NCBI GenBank assembly: GCA_913009215.1
Contig: CAJVXG010000021.1
Location: 1-14,168 of the forward strand
DNA: 14,168 bases
Direction of reading: 5' to 3'
Source: an uncultured Gammaproteobacteria bacterium
GTDB lineage: Bacteria; Pseudomonadota; Gammaproteobacteria; Acidiferrobacterales; CAJVXG01
The position numbers and the translations under genes are program-made. The notes under the pieces were generated by a model. That model did not search any database, was not told the origin of the DNA, and saw nothing but the letters and a program-made list of their open reading frames with translations. Below are positions 5,754 through 12,541 of this stretch, in pieces (position 1 is the stretch's first letter; every line of letters starts with the position of its first letter).

Positions 5754-8564
5754 ATGACCATAACAAAAGACATTGGCAGGTCACTACTGCGCTTGCTACC
5801 CAGGCGGCTTGTAGTCCAGGTGCCTTTGTTGTTTGCGTTATTGTTGATTGCGGCAATAGGGGGTTACGCCTGGGTTACGGCAACAGGCCAGTCCAGGCTG
5901 GAGCTTGAAAATACACGCAGTCGAATTGGTGTTATGGCAAAAAATATTGCCATCAGTAGTGCCAATTATGTTCTATCTGATGGCGTCAATGACCTTGTCT
6001 CTCTGGAGCAACTCTTGTTAAAGGCCGCCGAATTTCCCGGCGTAGTCCGGATCCAGGTGACTGATCGTAGTGGCAAGGTCCTGGGTCATGTATATAAAGG
6101 GAATAAATTTACCCCGCAGGCTGTTTTTAACAAGACTAAAATTACCACACCAATATCCAACAAGATTTATATTGATGAGAAAAGTGATCGCCTGATTTAC
6201 TGGCAACCTATAGGTGTTGCCGGATTGCCTGGCTGGGTCCGTATTGAACATGACCTGGCGGCTATCCAGACGGCCAAAGCGCGGATATGGCGTGACAGTC
6301 TTTTTGTTGCAACCTTGGCGATACTGTTTAGTGTATTACTGATTGTCTGGTTGATGCGAAGGCCAATACAGGTGATGCAGAAGGCCGCTGATTTTGCCAG
6401 GACCCTGGGGGATACTCATGGCAGACAACTGGACATGGCTCATGAGGCATTGGAGCTGGAAGAACTGACAACTGCTCTTAATTATGCTTCAACACGTCTG
6501 CATGAAACTTTGAAGATCCTCAAGGACCAGAAATTTGCCCTGGACCAGAGTTCCATCGTCAGCGTGGCCGATATTTATGGTTGTATTACCTACGCTAACG
6601 ACAAATTCTGCGAGATCAGCCAATATCAACGGGACGAGTTAATTGGCCTGAACATGCATTTCCTGGCTGCGAAATATTATCCTGAGGAGTATTTCACAGA
6701 AATCTGGTCCATTATCAACAGTGGTCAGGTCTGGGAGGGCGAGTTAAGAAATATATGCAAGGACGGTAACATCTACTGGGTACATTCGGTGATTGTGCCG
6801 TTTCTGAATGAACTCAACGAGCCTTATCAATATATTTCCGTGCAGGCCGATATCACCAAGAGAAAGCTGGGCGAGGTCCAGGCGTTGAAATTATCCAGTG
6901 CGCTGGAACAAACTGCCGATGCGGTTTTGATTACCAATCGTAAAGGCGTCATCGAATATGTCAATCTGGGTTTCGAGCAAATTACGGGATACAGCAAGGA
7001 AGAGGCCATTGGCAAAACCAGCGCCATTGTCCGTTCCGGGAAACTGGACAATGCTTTTTACAAGCGCCTGTGGATGACTATAAACAGGGGCGATACCTTC
7101 CGCGATGTGTTTATTAACAAGAAAAATAGTGGAGAGATTTATTACGAGGAAAAAACCATTACCCCTATCAAGGATGAAGCTGGCGAGGTCATGTATTTTG
7201 TCTCTACGGGTATGGATATTACATCGCGTATGCATGACCAGAAACGCCTGTATCATCTTGCCCATCACGACATCCTGACTAACCTGCCGAATCGTATGTT
7301 GTTCATTGATCGCCTGGATCAGGCCATGGCCCGCGCCTCGATTCATGATCGTTTGGTGGCGGTAATGTTTCTCGACCTGGATCGATTCAAGGTGATTAAC
7401 GATACCCTGGGCCACAATTCGGGAGATACCTTGTTGCGTATGGTGGCGGACCGGCTCATGGAGAGTGTGCGCCCGGGCGATACCGTGGCCCGTTTTGGTG
7501 GTGACGAGTTCACCATCTTGTTTGAGGATATCGCCAGCCAGGACGACCTGCTGGTATTGGCCCGGAAGATTATCTACCTGATGACCAATCCCTTCATTAT
7601 TGAAGACCGCGAATTGTTTATCAGCACCAGTATTGGTATCAGCGTATATCCAAACGATGGCAATGACAGTATTACCTTGTTGAAGAATGCCGATAATGCC
7701 ATGTATCGGGCCAAGGACGAGGGACGCAACAATTTCCAGTTTTATGCCTCGGAAATGGATAGTAATATGCTGGAACGCCTGGATATGGAAACCAGCTTGC
7801 GATACGCGTTGGAGAGAAAGGAGTTTGTGCTGCACTATCAACCACAGATCGATCTGCTGACCGGGAACATTATAGGCATTGAGGCATTGATTCGCTGGCA
7901 GAGCCAGGATTTTGGTCTGGTGCCGCCTGACGAATTTATCCCCATTCTGGAAGAAACCGGTATGATCATAGCAGTAGGAAAATGGGTGCTGAAAACCGCA
8001 TGTGCTGATGCACGTCGCTGGATGGAAGCGGGGTTTGATAGCACCAGGGTTGCCGTTAACCTGTCGGCCAATCAATTTAATGATTCCAACCTGGTGGAGA
8101 CCATACGCCAGATCTTGCTGCAGACCGGTTTACCGGCACATATGCTGGAACTTGAAATTACCGAAGGCATTATCATGCAGCAGACCAAGCGAACCAAGGA
8201 GGCGCTGGAACAACTAAATGCCATGGGTACCCACATTGCTATTGATGACTTTGGTACCGGTTATTCCTCTCTCGGCTACCTGAAGCGATTTTCAATCGAT
8301 ACCTTGAAGATTGATCGTTCATTTATACAAGACGTCAGCGCCAATCGTGATGATGCCGAGATTGTTAAAGCCATTCTGGCGTTGGCGCTATCTTTGAATT
8401 TTAATGTCGTTGCCGAGGGTGTTGAGAATGAGGCGCAGCTGGCCTTTTTGCGCCTATGGAAGTGTCAGTCTATCCAGGGTTATATCTACAGCAAACCGCT
8501 TCCCTTTGAGGAATCAATGAAATTGATACAAAATGATTCTGGACAACATACTCCGTTTGTATAG
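5754..8564 (+). CDS. Membrane PAS-PAS-GGDEF-EAL cyclic-di-GMP synthase/phosphodiesterase
   Basis: 936-aa inner-membrane signalling protein. TM1 (about residues 19-42), a periplasmic sensor region (about 45-180), TM2 (about 183-202), a HAMP-like linker (203-255), two PAS domains (about 257-372, starting FALDQSSIVSVAD, and 380-495, with TNRKGVIEYVN and GFEQITGYS), GGDEF (about 500-660) and EAL (about 680-930). The GGDEF site is intact (G582-F586) with an RPGD inhibitory I-site (573-576) five residues before it. The EAL domain keeps EALIRW (E710), DDFGTGYSSL (D831, D832), K852 in LKIDRSF and AEGVEN (E888). Both c-di-GMP synthesis and breakdown look possible, with product inhibition of synthesis. 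The start is ATG 5754, the first Met in phase, with only a weak ribosome site. It directly follows the broken phnD-like gene, suggesting its periplasmic ligand partner is gone. The signal sensed is unknown. Confidence 0.95.
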   Translation: MTITKDIGRSLLRLLPRRLVVQVPLLFALLLIAAIGGYAWVTATGQSRLELENTRSRIGVMAKNIAISSANYVLSDGVNDLVSLEQLLLKAAEFPGVVRIQVTDRSGKVLGHVYKGNKFTPQAVFNKTKITTPISNKIYIDEKSDRLIYWQPIGVAGLPGWVRIEHDLAAIQTAKARIWRDSLFVATLAILFSVLLIVWLMRRPIQVMQKAADFARTLGDTHGRQLDMAHEALELEELTTALNYASTRLHETLKILKDQKFALDQSSIVSVADIYGCITYANDKFCEISQYQRDELIGLNMHFLAAKYYPEEYFTEIWSIINSGQVWEGELRNICKDGNIYWVHSVIVPFLNELNEPYQYISVQADITKRKLGEVQALKLSSALEQTADAVLITNRKGVIEYVNLGFEQITGYSKEEAIGKTSAIVRSGKLDNAFYKRLWMTINRGDTFRDVFINKKNSGEIYYEEKTITPIKDEAGEVMYFVSTGMDITSRMHDQKRLYHLAHHDILTNLPNRMLFIDRLDQAMARASIHDRLVAVMFLDLDRFKVINDTLGHNSGDTLLRMVADRLMESVRPGDTVARFGGDEFTILFEDIASQDDLLVLARKIIYLMTNPFIIEDRELFISTSIGISVYPNDGNDSITLLKNADNAMYRAKDEGRNNFQFYASEMDSNMLERLDMETSLRYALERKEFVLHYQPQIDLLTGNIIGIEALIRWQSQDFGLVPPDEFIPILEETGMIIAVGKWVLKTACADARRWMEAGFDSTRVAVNLSANQFNDSNLVETIRQILLQTGLPAHMLELEITEGIIMQQTKRTKEALEQLNAMGTHIAIDDFGTGYSSLGYLKRFSIDTLKIDRSFIQDVSANRDDAEIVKAILALALSLNFNVVAEGVENEAQLAFLRLWKCQSIQGYIYSKPLPFEESMKLIQNDSGQHTPFV

Positions 8565-8604
8565 TTAATTTTGCCCACATGATAAATAGCACGAAATATC
8601 CGTA

Positions 8605-8634
8605 TTGACAGAACAGGAATGGAAATATATTTCC
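8605..8634 (+). promoter_or_regulatory. Promoter with overlapping 14-bp perfect palindrome upstream of the cysteine-cluster gene
   Basis: A consensus -35 TTGACA (8605-8610) is followed after 15 bases by TATATT (8626-8631), or after 17 bases by a poorer TATTTC. The -10 region lies inside GGAAATATATTTCC (8621-8634), a perfect palindrome, itself nested in a CAGGAA...TTCCTG repeat (8614-8636). This arrangement fits a repressor operator covering a promoter about 65 bases before the next gene. The sequence is seen; the regulator is unknown. Confidence 0.45.
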
Positions 8635-8703
8635 TGGCCATCTGTTACCGTATGCGATTTTTGATACACTTGCATACCGATAAAATTTGTACGAGTTGTG
8701 AGC

Positions 8704-9117
8704 ATGAGCAAGGCATTGTCCATAAAAGTAAAAATGACCCCTGAGAACAAGTGTGATTTCTGTACCAGTTCCACTTGTTGCACCTATGTTACCGAACCAC
8801 TGGATACTCCACGCTCCATCGAGGATTTTGATTCCATGTTATGGCAGGTGGCCCATGAAAATACACAGATATACAAGGATGATGAAGGCTGGTTCCTGCT
8901 GGTCAATAACCGTTGTACATTTATTATGGATGATGGTCGCTGCGGTATTTATGAGACCCGTCCACAGGTATGTCGTGATCATACCAATGATGGTTGTGAA
9001 TTTAATACACCGGCCGGCAAAAGTGATTTCGAGATATTCTTTCCTGATTACAAAACGCTATTAAAATATTGCAAGAAACGATTCAAGACCTGGGACAAGC
9101 GTTTCAAGAAGAAGTAG
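8704..9117 (+). CDS. YkgJ family cysteine cluster protein
   Basis: 137-aa small cytoplasmic protein of the CxxCxxCC family (UPF0153/YkgJ), thought to bind zinc or an iron-sulfur cluster; its biochemical role is not established. Visible ligands: CDFCTSSTCC near the N-terminus (C17, C20, C25, C26), then NNRCTFI, DGRCGIYETRP, QVCRDH and DGCEF, the standard order in the family. The C-terminus is a lysine-rich tail (KKRFKTWDKRFKKK). ATG 8704 is chosen; GTG 8698 two codons earlier is equally possible because neither has a clear ribosome site. A promoter with a palindrome lies upstream. It faces yrfG tail to tail with 7 bases between stops. Confidence 0.85.
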   Translation: MSKALSIKVKMTPENKCDFCTSSTCCTYVTEPLDTPRSIEDFDSMLWQVAHENTQIYKDDEGWFLLVNNRCTFIMDDGRCGIYETRPQVCRDHTNDGCEFNTPAGKSDFEIFFPDYKTLLKYCKKRFKTWDKRFKKK

Positions 9118-9124
9118 TGAAATA

Positions 9125-9787
9125 CTAATCGATAATTTTCGGGATGATTTCCCGGAATGTGCTGATGGCGTCGAATTCGCCAGTAGGATTCCCGGCCTTT
9201 TTTGAATCGGGTTGTCTGACGGCCAGCAAATAGGCGATACCGTATTGTTGTGCTGATCGCAGAACCGGCAGGCTGTCATCAATAAACAGGGTCTTGCCCC
9301 GATCAAACGGCTCTCCGTGCTGCAGTTTGCCCCAGAAGCTATTATCCTCTTTCGCTACTCCGATATCATGGGCACTGATTATGGCATCAAAATATCCGCT
9401 AAGTTGCGTGCGCTCCATTTTCAGGGATATGCTTTTGCCGTGCGCATTAGTGACCAGGACAATACGTTTGTCGTGATGGCGGACGGCGCCAAGAAAGTCG
9501 ACGACATGGGGGTGGATTGCAATCAGATGATCAACCTCCTGTTTCAGGGTCGGGATATCAAGATCGAGCGCATCACTCCAGTAATCCACACAGTACCAGT
9601 TTAATGTTCCCCGGATGGCCTCATAGCGGGAATAAATATCGGATTTGGCATGTTCTATTGAGATATTGTTTGTTTCGGCAAAGCGCTTTGGGACATATTC
9701 CAGCCAGAAATGGTTGTCGTAATGCAGATCCAGCAAGGTGCCGTCCATATCAAGAAAAACAGTATGGATTTTCCCCCAGTTAATCAT
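9125..9787 (-). CDS. yrfG: GMP/IMP nucleotidase (HAD hydrolase, YrfG-like)
   Basis: 220-aa cytoplasmic haloacid-dehalogenase phosphatase that dephosphorylates GMP and IMP in the characterised E. coli protein (222 aa). HAD motif I is FLDMDGTLLDLHYDNHFW (nucleophile D13, acid D15); the DLHxDNxFW extension is characteristic of YrfG. Motif II is LVTNAHGKS (T113), motif III the lysine in GVAKED (K146), and motif IV LFIDDSLPVL (D170, D171). All catalytic residues are present and the length is normal. Start ATG 9787 has no strong ribosome site. It is divergent from the sulfurtransferase gene (83 bases between starts) and convergent with the cysteine-cluster gene. Confidence 0.9.
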   Translation of the reverse strand: MINWGKIHTVFLDMDGTLLDLHYDNHFWLEYVPKRFAETNNISIEHAKSDIYSRYEAIRGTLNWYCVDYWSDALDLDIPTLKQEVDHLIAIHPHVVDFLGAVRHHDKRIVLVTNAHGKSISLKMERTQLSGYFDAIISAHDIGVAKEDNSFWGKLQHGEPFDRGKTLFIDDSLPVLRSAQQYGIAYLLAVRQPDSKKAGNPTGEFDAISTFREIIPKIID

Positions 9788-9870
9788 GGCGCTGTAAGGC
9801 GAAAGAACGGATGAATTTTATGACGTAATATTGCATAGTGTGCTCCAGGAATATGACAACGGGGTTAACG

Positions 9871-10752
9871 ATGATCAAACGTATTATATTTGTATTTTTG
9901 TTTTTATTCAGCCTTCATGCTATGGCGGCGCCGGTCTATGTCAGTACTGATTGGCTGGCCGGGAAGCAAGCCGACAAGAATGTCGTAGTAGTCGATATGA
10001 GTGCCTCGGATCTTCAGTATGCCCGCTTCCATATTCCGGGGGCTGTACGTTTGCCGTATCGGGCCCTGGTAAAGTACAACAAAGCCAAGAAATATCCTGT
10101 CCGTATCAGCAACAAGGAGTTGATTGTGCTGTTGGGGAGACTGGGCATCAGACGCAATAACCATGTCGTTATATATGATGATATGGGTGGTCTTGAGACG
10201 GGAAGATTATTTTGGCACCTGGAACAGATAGGTCATCCGGCGGTGTCGGTGGTCGATGGCGGATTGGTGAAGTGGATACTGGAGGGGCGCAAGGTCACCA
10301 ATAAACCAGTGAAGCGCCTGGTGGTCGTCTACAAGGTCTCTGGCAAGGGTCTGATGAATGAGGCAACACTGGCCGATGTATTGAAGGCCTCGCATAAAAA
10401 AAGCAGCCGCTTGCTGGATGTTCGCACCATAGAGGAATATGTTGGTGATATACGCAAGGGTCGTGGCGGGCATGTACCCGGTGCGCTTTTGTGGCCATGG
10501 GACAAATCCCTGGACATTGCCGCCGGTTTTACCCGCCGCAAATCGCAACAGTTGTCGGTCGGTTTAGGCAAGCTTGGAATTGATGACAAGAACAAGCCGA
10601 TTATTGTCTATTGCCGCTCCGGACATCGGGCAGCACAAAGCTATCTGGTTCTGCGCAGCCTTGGTTTTAACAAGGTGCGCCTGTATTCCAACTCCATGAA
10701 TGAATATGGAAGTATCCGTACCGCGCCGCTGCGTCAGGGAACTAGTCCATAA
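9871..10752 (+). CDS. Exported two-domain rhodanese / thiosulfate sulfurtransferase
   Basis: 293-aa sulfurtransferase that would transfer a sulfane sulfur from a donor such as thiosulfate or mercaptopyruvate. An N-terminal signal peptide, MIKRIIFVFLFLFSLHAMA, with cleavage around AMA/A, places it in the periplasm, unlike cytoplasmic SseA. The N-terminal rhodanese domain (about 22-145) has DMSASDLQYARFHIPGA but Asp in place of the cysteine (IYDDMGG), as usual for the inactive half. The C-terminal domain (about 160-290) has LLDVRTIEEY, HVPGALLWPW and the catalytic loop YCRSGHRA with C248. The loop is CRSGHRA rather than the CGSGVTA of mercaptopyruvate enzymes, so the donor is uncertain. ATG 9871 is chosen because GGGG lies 6 bases upstream and it starts the signal peptide; an in-phase start exists at 9838. 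Confidence 0.88.
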   Translation: MIKRIIFVFLFLFSLHAMAAPVYVSTDWLAGKQADKNVVVVDMSASDLQYARFHIPGAVRLPYRALVKYNKAKKYPVRISNKELIVLLGRLGIRRNNHVVIYDDMGGLETGRLFWHLEQIGHPAVSVVDGGLVKWILEGRKVTNKPVKRLVVVYKVSGKGLMNEATLADVLKASHKKSSRLLDVRTIEEYVGDIRKGRGGHVPGALLWPWDKSLDIAAGFTRRKSQQLSVGLGKLGIDDKNKPIIVYCRSGHRAAQSYLVLRSLGFNKVRLYSNSMNEYGSIRTAPLRQGTSP

Positions 10753-10797
10753 AATCCGGGTCTGATGATTCAGGTGCTGATGATAGTTGCAGACAGC

Positions 10798-10803
10798 AGG
10801 AGG
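10798..10803 (+). promoter_or_regulatory. Perfect Shine-Dalgarno AGGAGG fixing the start of the 132-aa gene
   Basis: AGGAGG lies 4 bases before ATG 10808 and rules out the upstream in-phase TTG at 10787 as the likely start. It is the strongest ribosome site in the window. Confidence 0.7.
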
Positions 10804-10807
10804 CGGA

Positions 10808-11206
10808 ATGGCACAAACACAAAGCAATGTGGATGGTTTCCCGGAAACATTAATATTGGCGGGCCACCCCTTAAGGATTAATTTCTCTGATGCCGCCAGC
10901 AAGGCCCTTGCATTGCTGAGCCAGTCTCTGGAAATAGAGATGGAACTTTATTTTAGTTGCCTGATTCGTAAACGCGTCTATTTTCGTAACAATATCCGTA
11001 ATGAGGTATTTTCCCGGACCATGCTGGGCGAGAAGCTGAGCGTCAGTTTCCGACCGGTCATGACCGAGGCATGCCTGATTGGTGACATTGAGGACGAACC
11101 CGGTGTTGAAATATTTCCCTTACTAAAAGGCGATGCCTTTGTGCCTAAATGGCTCACCGTTGATTACAGGCATGATCAATGGCAAGGCCAGTTTGGCTTC
11201 GATTAG
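10808..11206 (+). CDS. Uncharacterised 132-aa protein
   Basis: I do not recognise this protein. It is soluble, with no signal peptide or membrane segment. It begins MAQTQSNVDGFPETLILAGH; a helical stretch SDAASKALALLSQSLEIEM is followed by a basic segment (LIRKRVYFRNNIRNEVFSR) and an acidic patch (GDIEDEPGVEIFPLL), ending in aromatic-rich DYRHDQWQGQFGFD. There is one cysteine. It starts 55 bases after the exported sulfurtransferase on the same strand and has a perfect AGGAGG, so it is probably co-transcribed and well translated. Its TAG overlaps the TAA of the SpoIIAA-like gene on the other strand by 3 bases. Coding is supported by the ribosome site and tight packing; function is unknown. Confidence 0.75.
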   Translation: MAQTQSNVDGFPETLILAGHPLRINFSDAASKALALLSQSLEIEMELYFSCLIRKRVYFRNNIRNEVFSRTMLGEKLSVSFRPVMTEACLIGDIEDEPGVEIFPLLKGDAFVPKWLTVDYRHDQWQGQFGFD

Positions 11207-11547
11207 TCACCCAGCCAGTCCTGAGCATCGGCCTGATTTTCAAAAACAATAATCTCGGCATCGGTAAATACGGCGCCTATCCAGGCCATCCATGATTTCC
11301 ATTGATCGTTACTGATCACTGCGATGCGTTTGAAGTCATGGACATGTTTCCTGGTAAATTTCAGATCTTCCCAGGCGACATCCAGTGTAAAGCCCAGCAT
11401 TTGTGTCAGATCGATTAATAAATTGATTGACTTTACGGATTCCAGATCAGAAGTTACTACTTGTTCGAATTCCTTATAGTCCTTGAGAGTAAATTCACCG
11501 TATACAAATACCTGGATCAGGTGGTGTTCGTCTTGAATGGCAATCAT
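11203..11547 (-). CDS. SpoIIAA-like (STAS/SEC14-type) protein
   Basis: 114-aa small cytoplasmic protein that resembles the SpoIIAA-like family (PF11964), relatives of STAS and CRAL-TRIO lipid-binding folds whose bacterial role is unknown. Matching features are the initial beta strand pair (IQVFVYGEFTLKDYKEFEQV), the central LLIDLTQMLGFTLDVAWEDL, the FTRKHVHDFKRIAVISNDQW segment, and the terminal AEIIVFENQADAQDWL. It is full length for the family. The ATG at 11547 has a weak ribosome site. A TTGACC/TATTCT promoter lies upstream on the same strand. It is a single-gene unit converging on the 132-aa gene. Confidence 0.85.
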   Translation of the reverse strand: MIAIQDEHHLIQVFVYGEFTLKDYKEFEQVVTSDLESVKSINLLIDLTQMLGFTLDVAWEDLKFTRKHVHDFKRIAVISNDQWKSWMAWIGAVFTDAEIIVFENQADAQDWLGD

Positions 11548-11594
11548 AATATTTATTATCGTTATAATTTAGTGAATGTTTTATATATAGGGAT

Positions 11595-11622
11595 AGAATA
11601 TAGAAAATGTGCTTTAGGTCAA
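11595..11622 (-). promoter_or_regulatory. Putative sigma-70 promoter of the SpoIIAA-like gene
   Basis: On the minus strand, TTGACC (11622-11617), a 16-base spacer and TATTCT (11600-11595) lie about 48 bases before the start codon at 11547, within a very AT-rich 178-base divergent region (11548-11725). Consensus similarity only. Confidence 0.45.
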
Positions 11623-11683
11623 TAGTTTATCCCGGTTTTTTGCGCCCTTTTCCCAAATATATATATTTCCTTAGCTGAGACGA

Positions 11684-11719
11684 AGACCTTATAATCATGG
11701 TCTCAATATTGCCTATACT
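11684..11719 (+). promoter_or_regulatory. cysQ promoter region with inverted repeat around a TATAAT box
   Basis: TATAAT (11690-11695) sits between AGACC (11684-11688) and GGTCT (11699-11703), an inverted repeat that could be an operator; an outer GAGAC/GTCTC pair (11677-11681, 11700-11704) overlaps it. A second -10-like TATACT (11714-11719) ends 6 bases before the cysQ ATG. The -35 elements are poor for both. Which one is used cannot be told from sequence. Confidence 0.4.
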
Positions 11720-11725
11720 GTTGAC

Positions 11726-12541
11726 ATGAATAACAAAGACTATTGTGCCACTCTGGATCAGGTGGAGCACATAGCACTGGAGGCTGGTCGTCGTATCCTG
11801 GATGTCTATGACCAGGAATTTGATGTATCGGATAAAGAAGATGGTTCTCCTCTTACCGAGGCCGATAATGCGGCCAATAAAATTATTGTCAAGGAATTGA
11901 GCGCATTGACTCCGGATATACCGGTGCTAACCGAGGAATCCGAGTTCGTCCCCTATGAAAAACGCAAGGACTGGAACGAGTTTTGGCTGGTGGACCCGCT
12001 GGATGGCACCAAGGAGTTCATAAAACGCAATGGCGAGTTTACCGTTAATATTGCTTTGATAGCAGGCGGCAAGCCGGTACTGGGTGTGGTTTATGTGCCG
12101 GTGACCGGGGTTTGTTACAAGGCCTGTGCCGGCAAGGGAGCCTGCCGTCTTGACGGCAAGAGTGGTAAAGTAGAGCTCAAGGTTCGTACCTTTGGTGGAG
12201 ACAGGCCCATTGTCGTTGCCAGTCGTTCCCACGCCAGTGAGGCCCTGCAAAGATACCTGTCCCGGCTTGGTGAACACGATATTGTCAGTATGGGGAGCTC
12301 CCTGAAGTTTTGTCTGGTGGCGCAGGGATCGGCCGATATCTATCCCAGACTGGGGCCAACCTCGGAATGGGATATTGCGGCGGCGCATTGTATTGTCGAG
12401 GCAGCTGGTGGCAAGATCACCGATACCAAGGGCCAGGCCCTGCAGTACAACAAGCCAGATTTGCTGAACCCGAAATTCCTGGTGAGTGGTGCCGGCGATT
12501 ACGACTGGCTGCAATACCTTGACCCTTCCGACAGCGACTGA
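11726..12541 (+). CDS. cysQ: 3'(2'),5'-bisphosphate nucleotidase CysQ
   Basis: 271-aa Mg-dependent phosphatase of the inositol monophosphatase/FIG superfamily. It hydrolyses 3'-phosphoadenosine 5'-phosphate (PAP), the by-product of sulfate assimilation, to AMP. Metal-binding motifs are complete: LTEESEF (E70, E71), WLVDPLDGTKEF (D90, D93) and EWDIAAAHCIVEAAGG (D216). The SMGSSLKF stretch is typical of CysQ. N-terminal TLDQVEHIALEAGRRIL aligns with the start of E. coli CysQ, supporting ATG 11726, although no Shine-Dalgarno is visible and a TATACT box ends 6 bases upstream. The 3' end overlaps the start of the FGGY kinase, so the two may be translationally coupled. No cysteine biosynthesis genes are beside it. 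Confidence 0.95.
   Translation: MNNKDYCATLDQVEHIALEAGRRILDVYDQEFDVSDKEDGSPLTEADNAANKIIVKELSALTPDIPVLTEESEFVPYEKRKDWNEFWLVDPLDGTKEFIKRNGEFTVNIALIAGGKPVLGVVYVPVTGVCYKACAGKGACRLDGKSGKVELKVRTFGGDRPIVVASRSHASEALQRYLSRLGEHDIVSMGSSLKFCLVAQGSADIYPRLGPTSEWDIAAAHCIVEAAGGKITDTKGQALQYNKPDLLNPKFLVSGAGDYDWLQYLDPSDSD

Noticed and set aside
6891..8075. 394-aa open frame on the minus strand
   Set aside because: Antisense to the PAS-GGDEF-EAL gene, no recognisable domain or ribosome site; a coding shadow.
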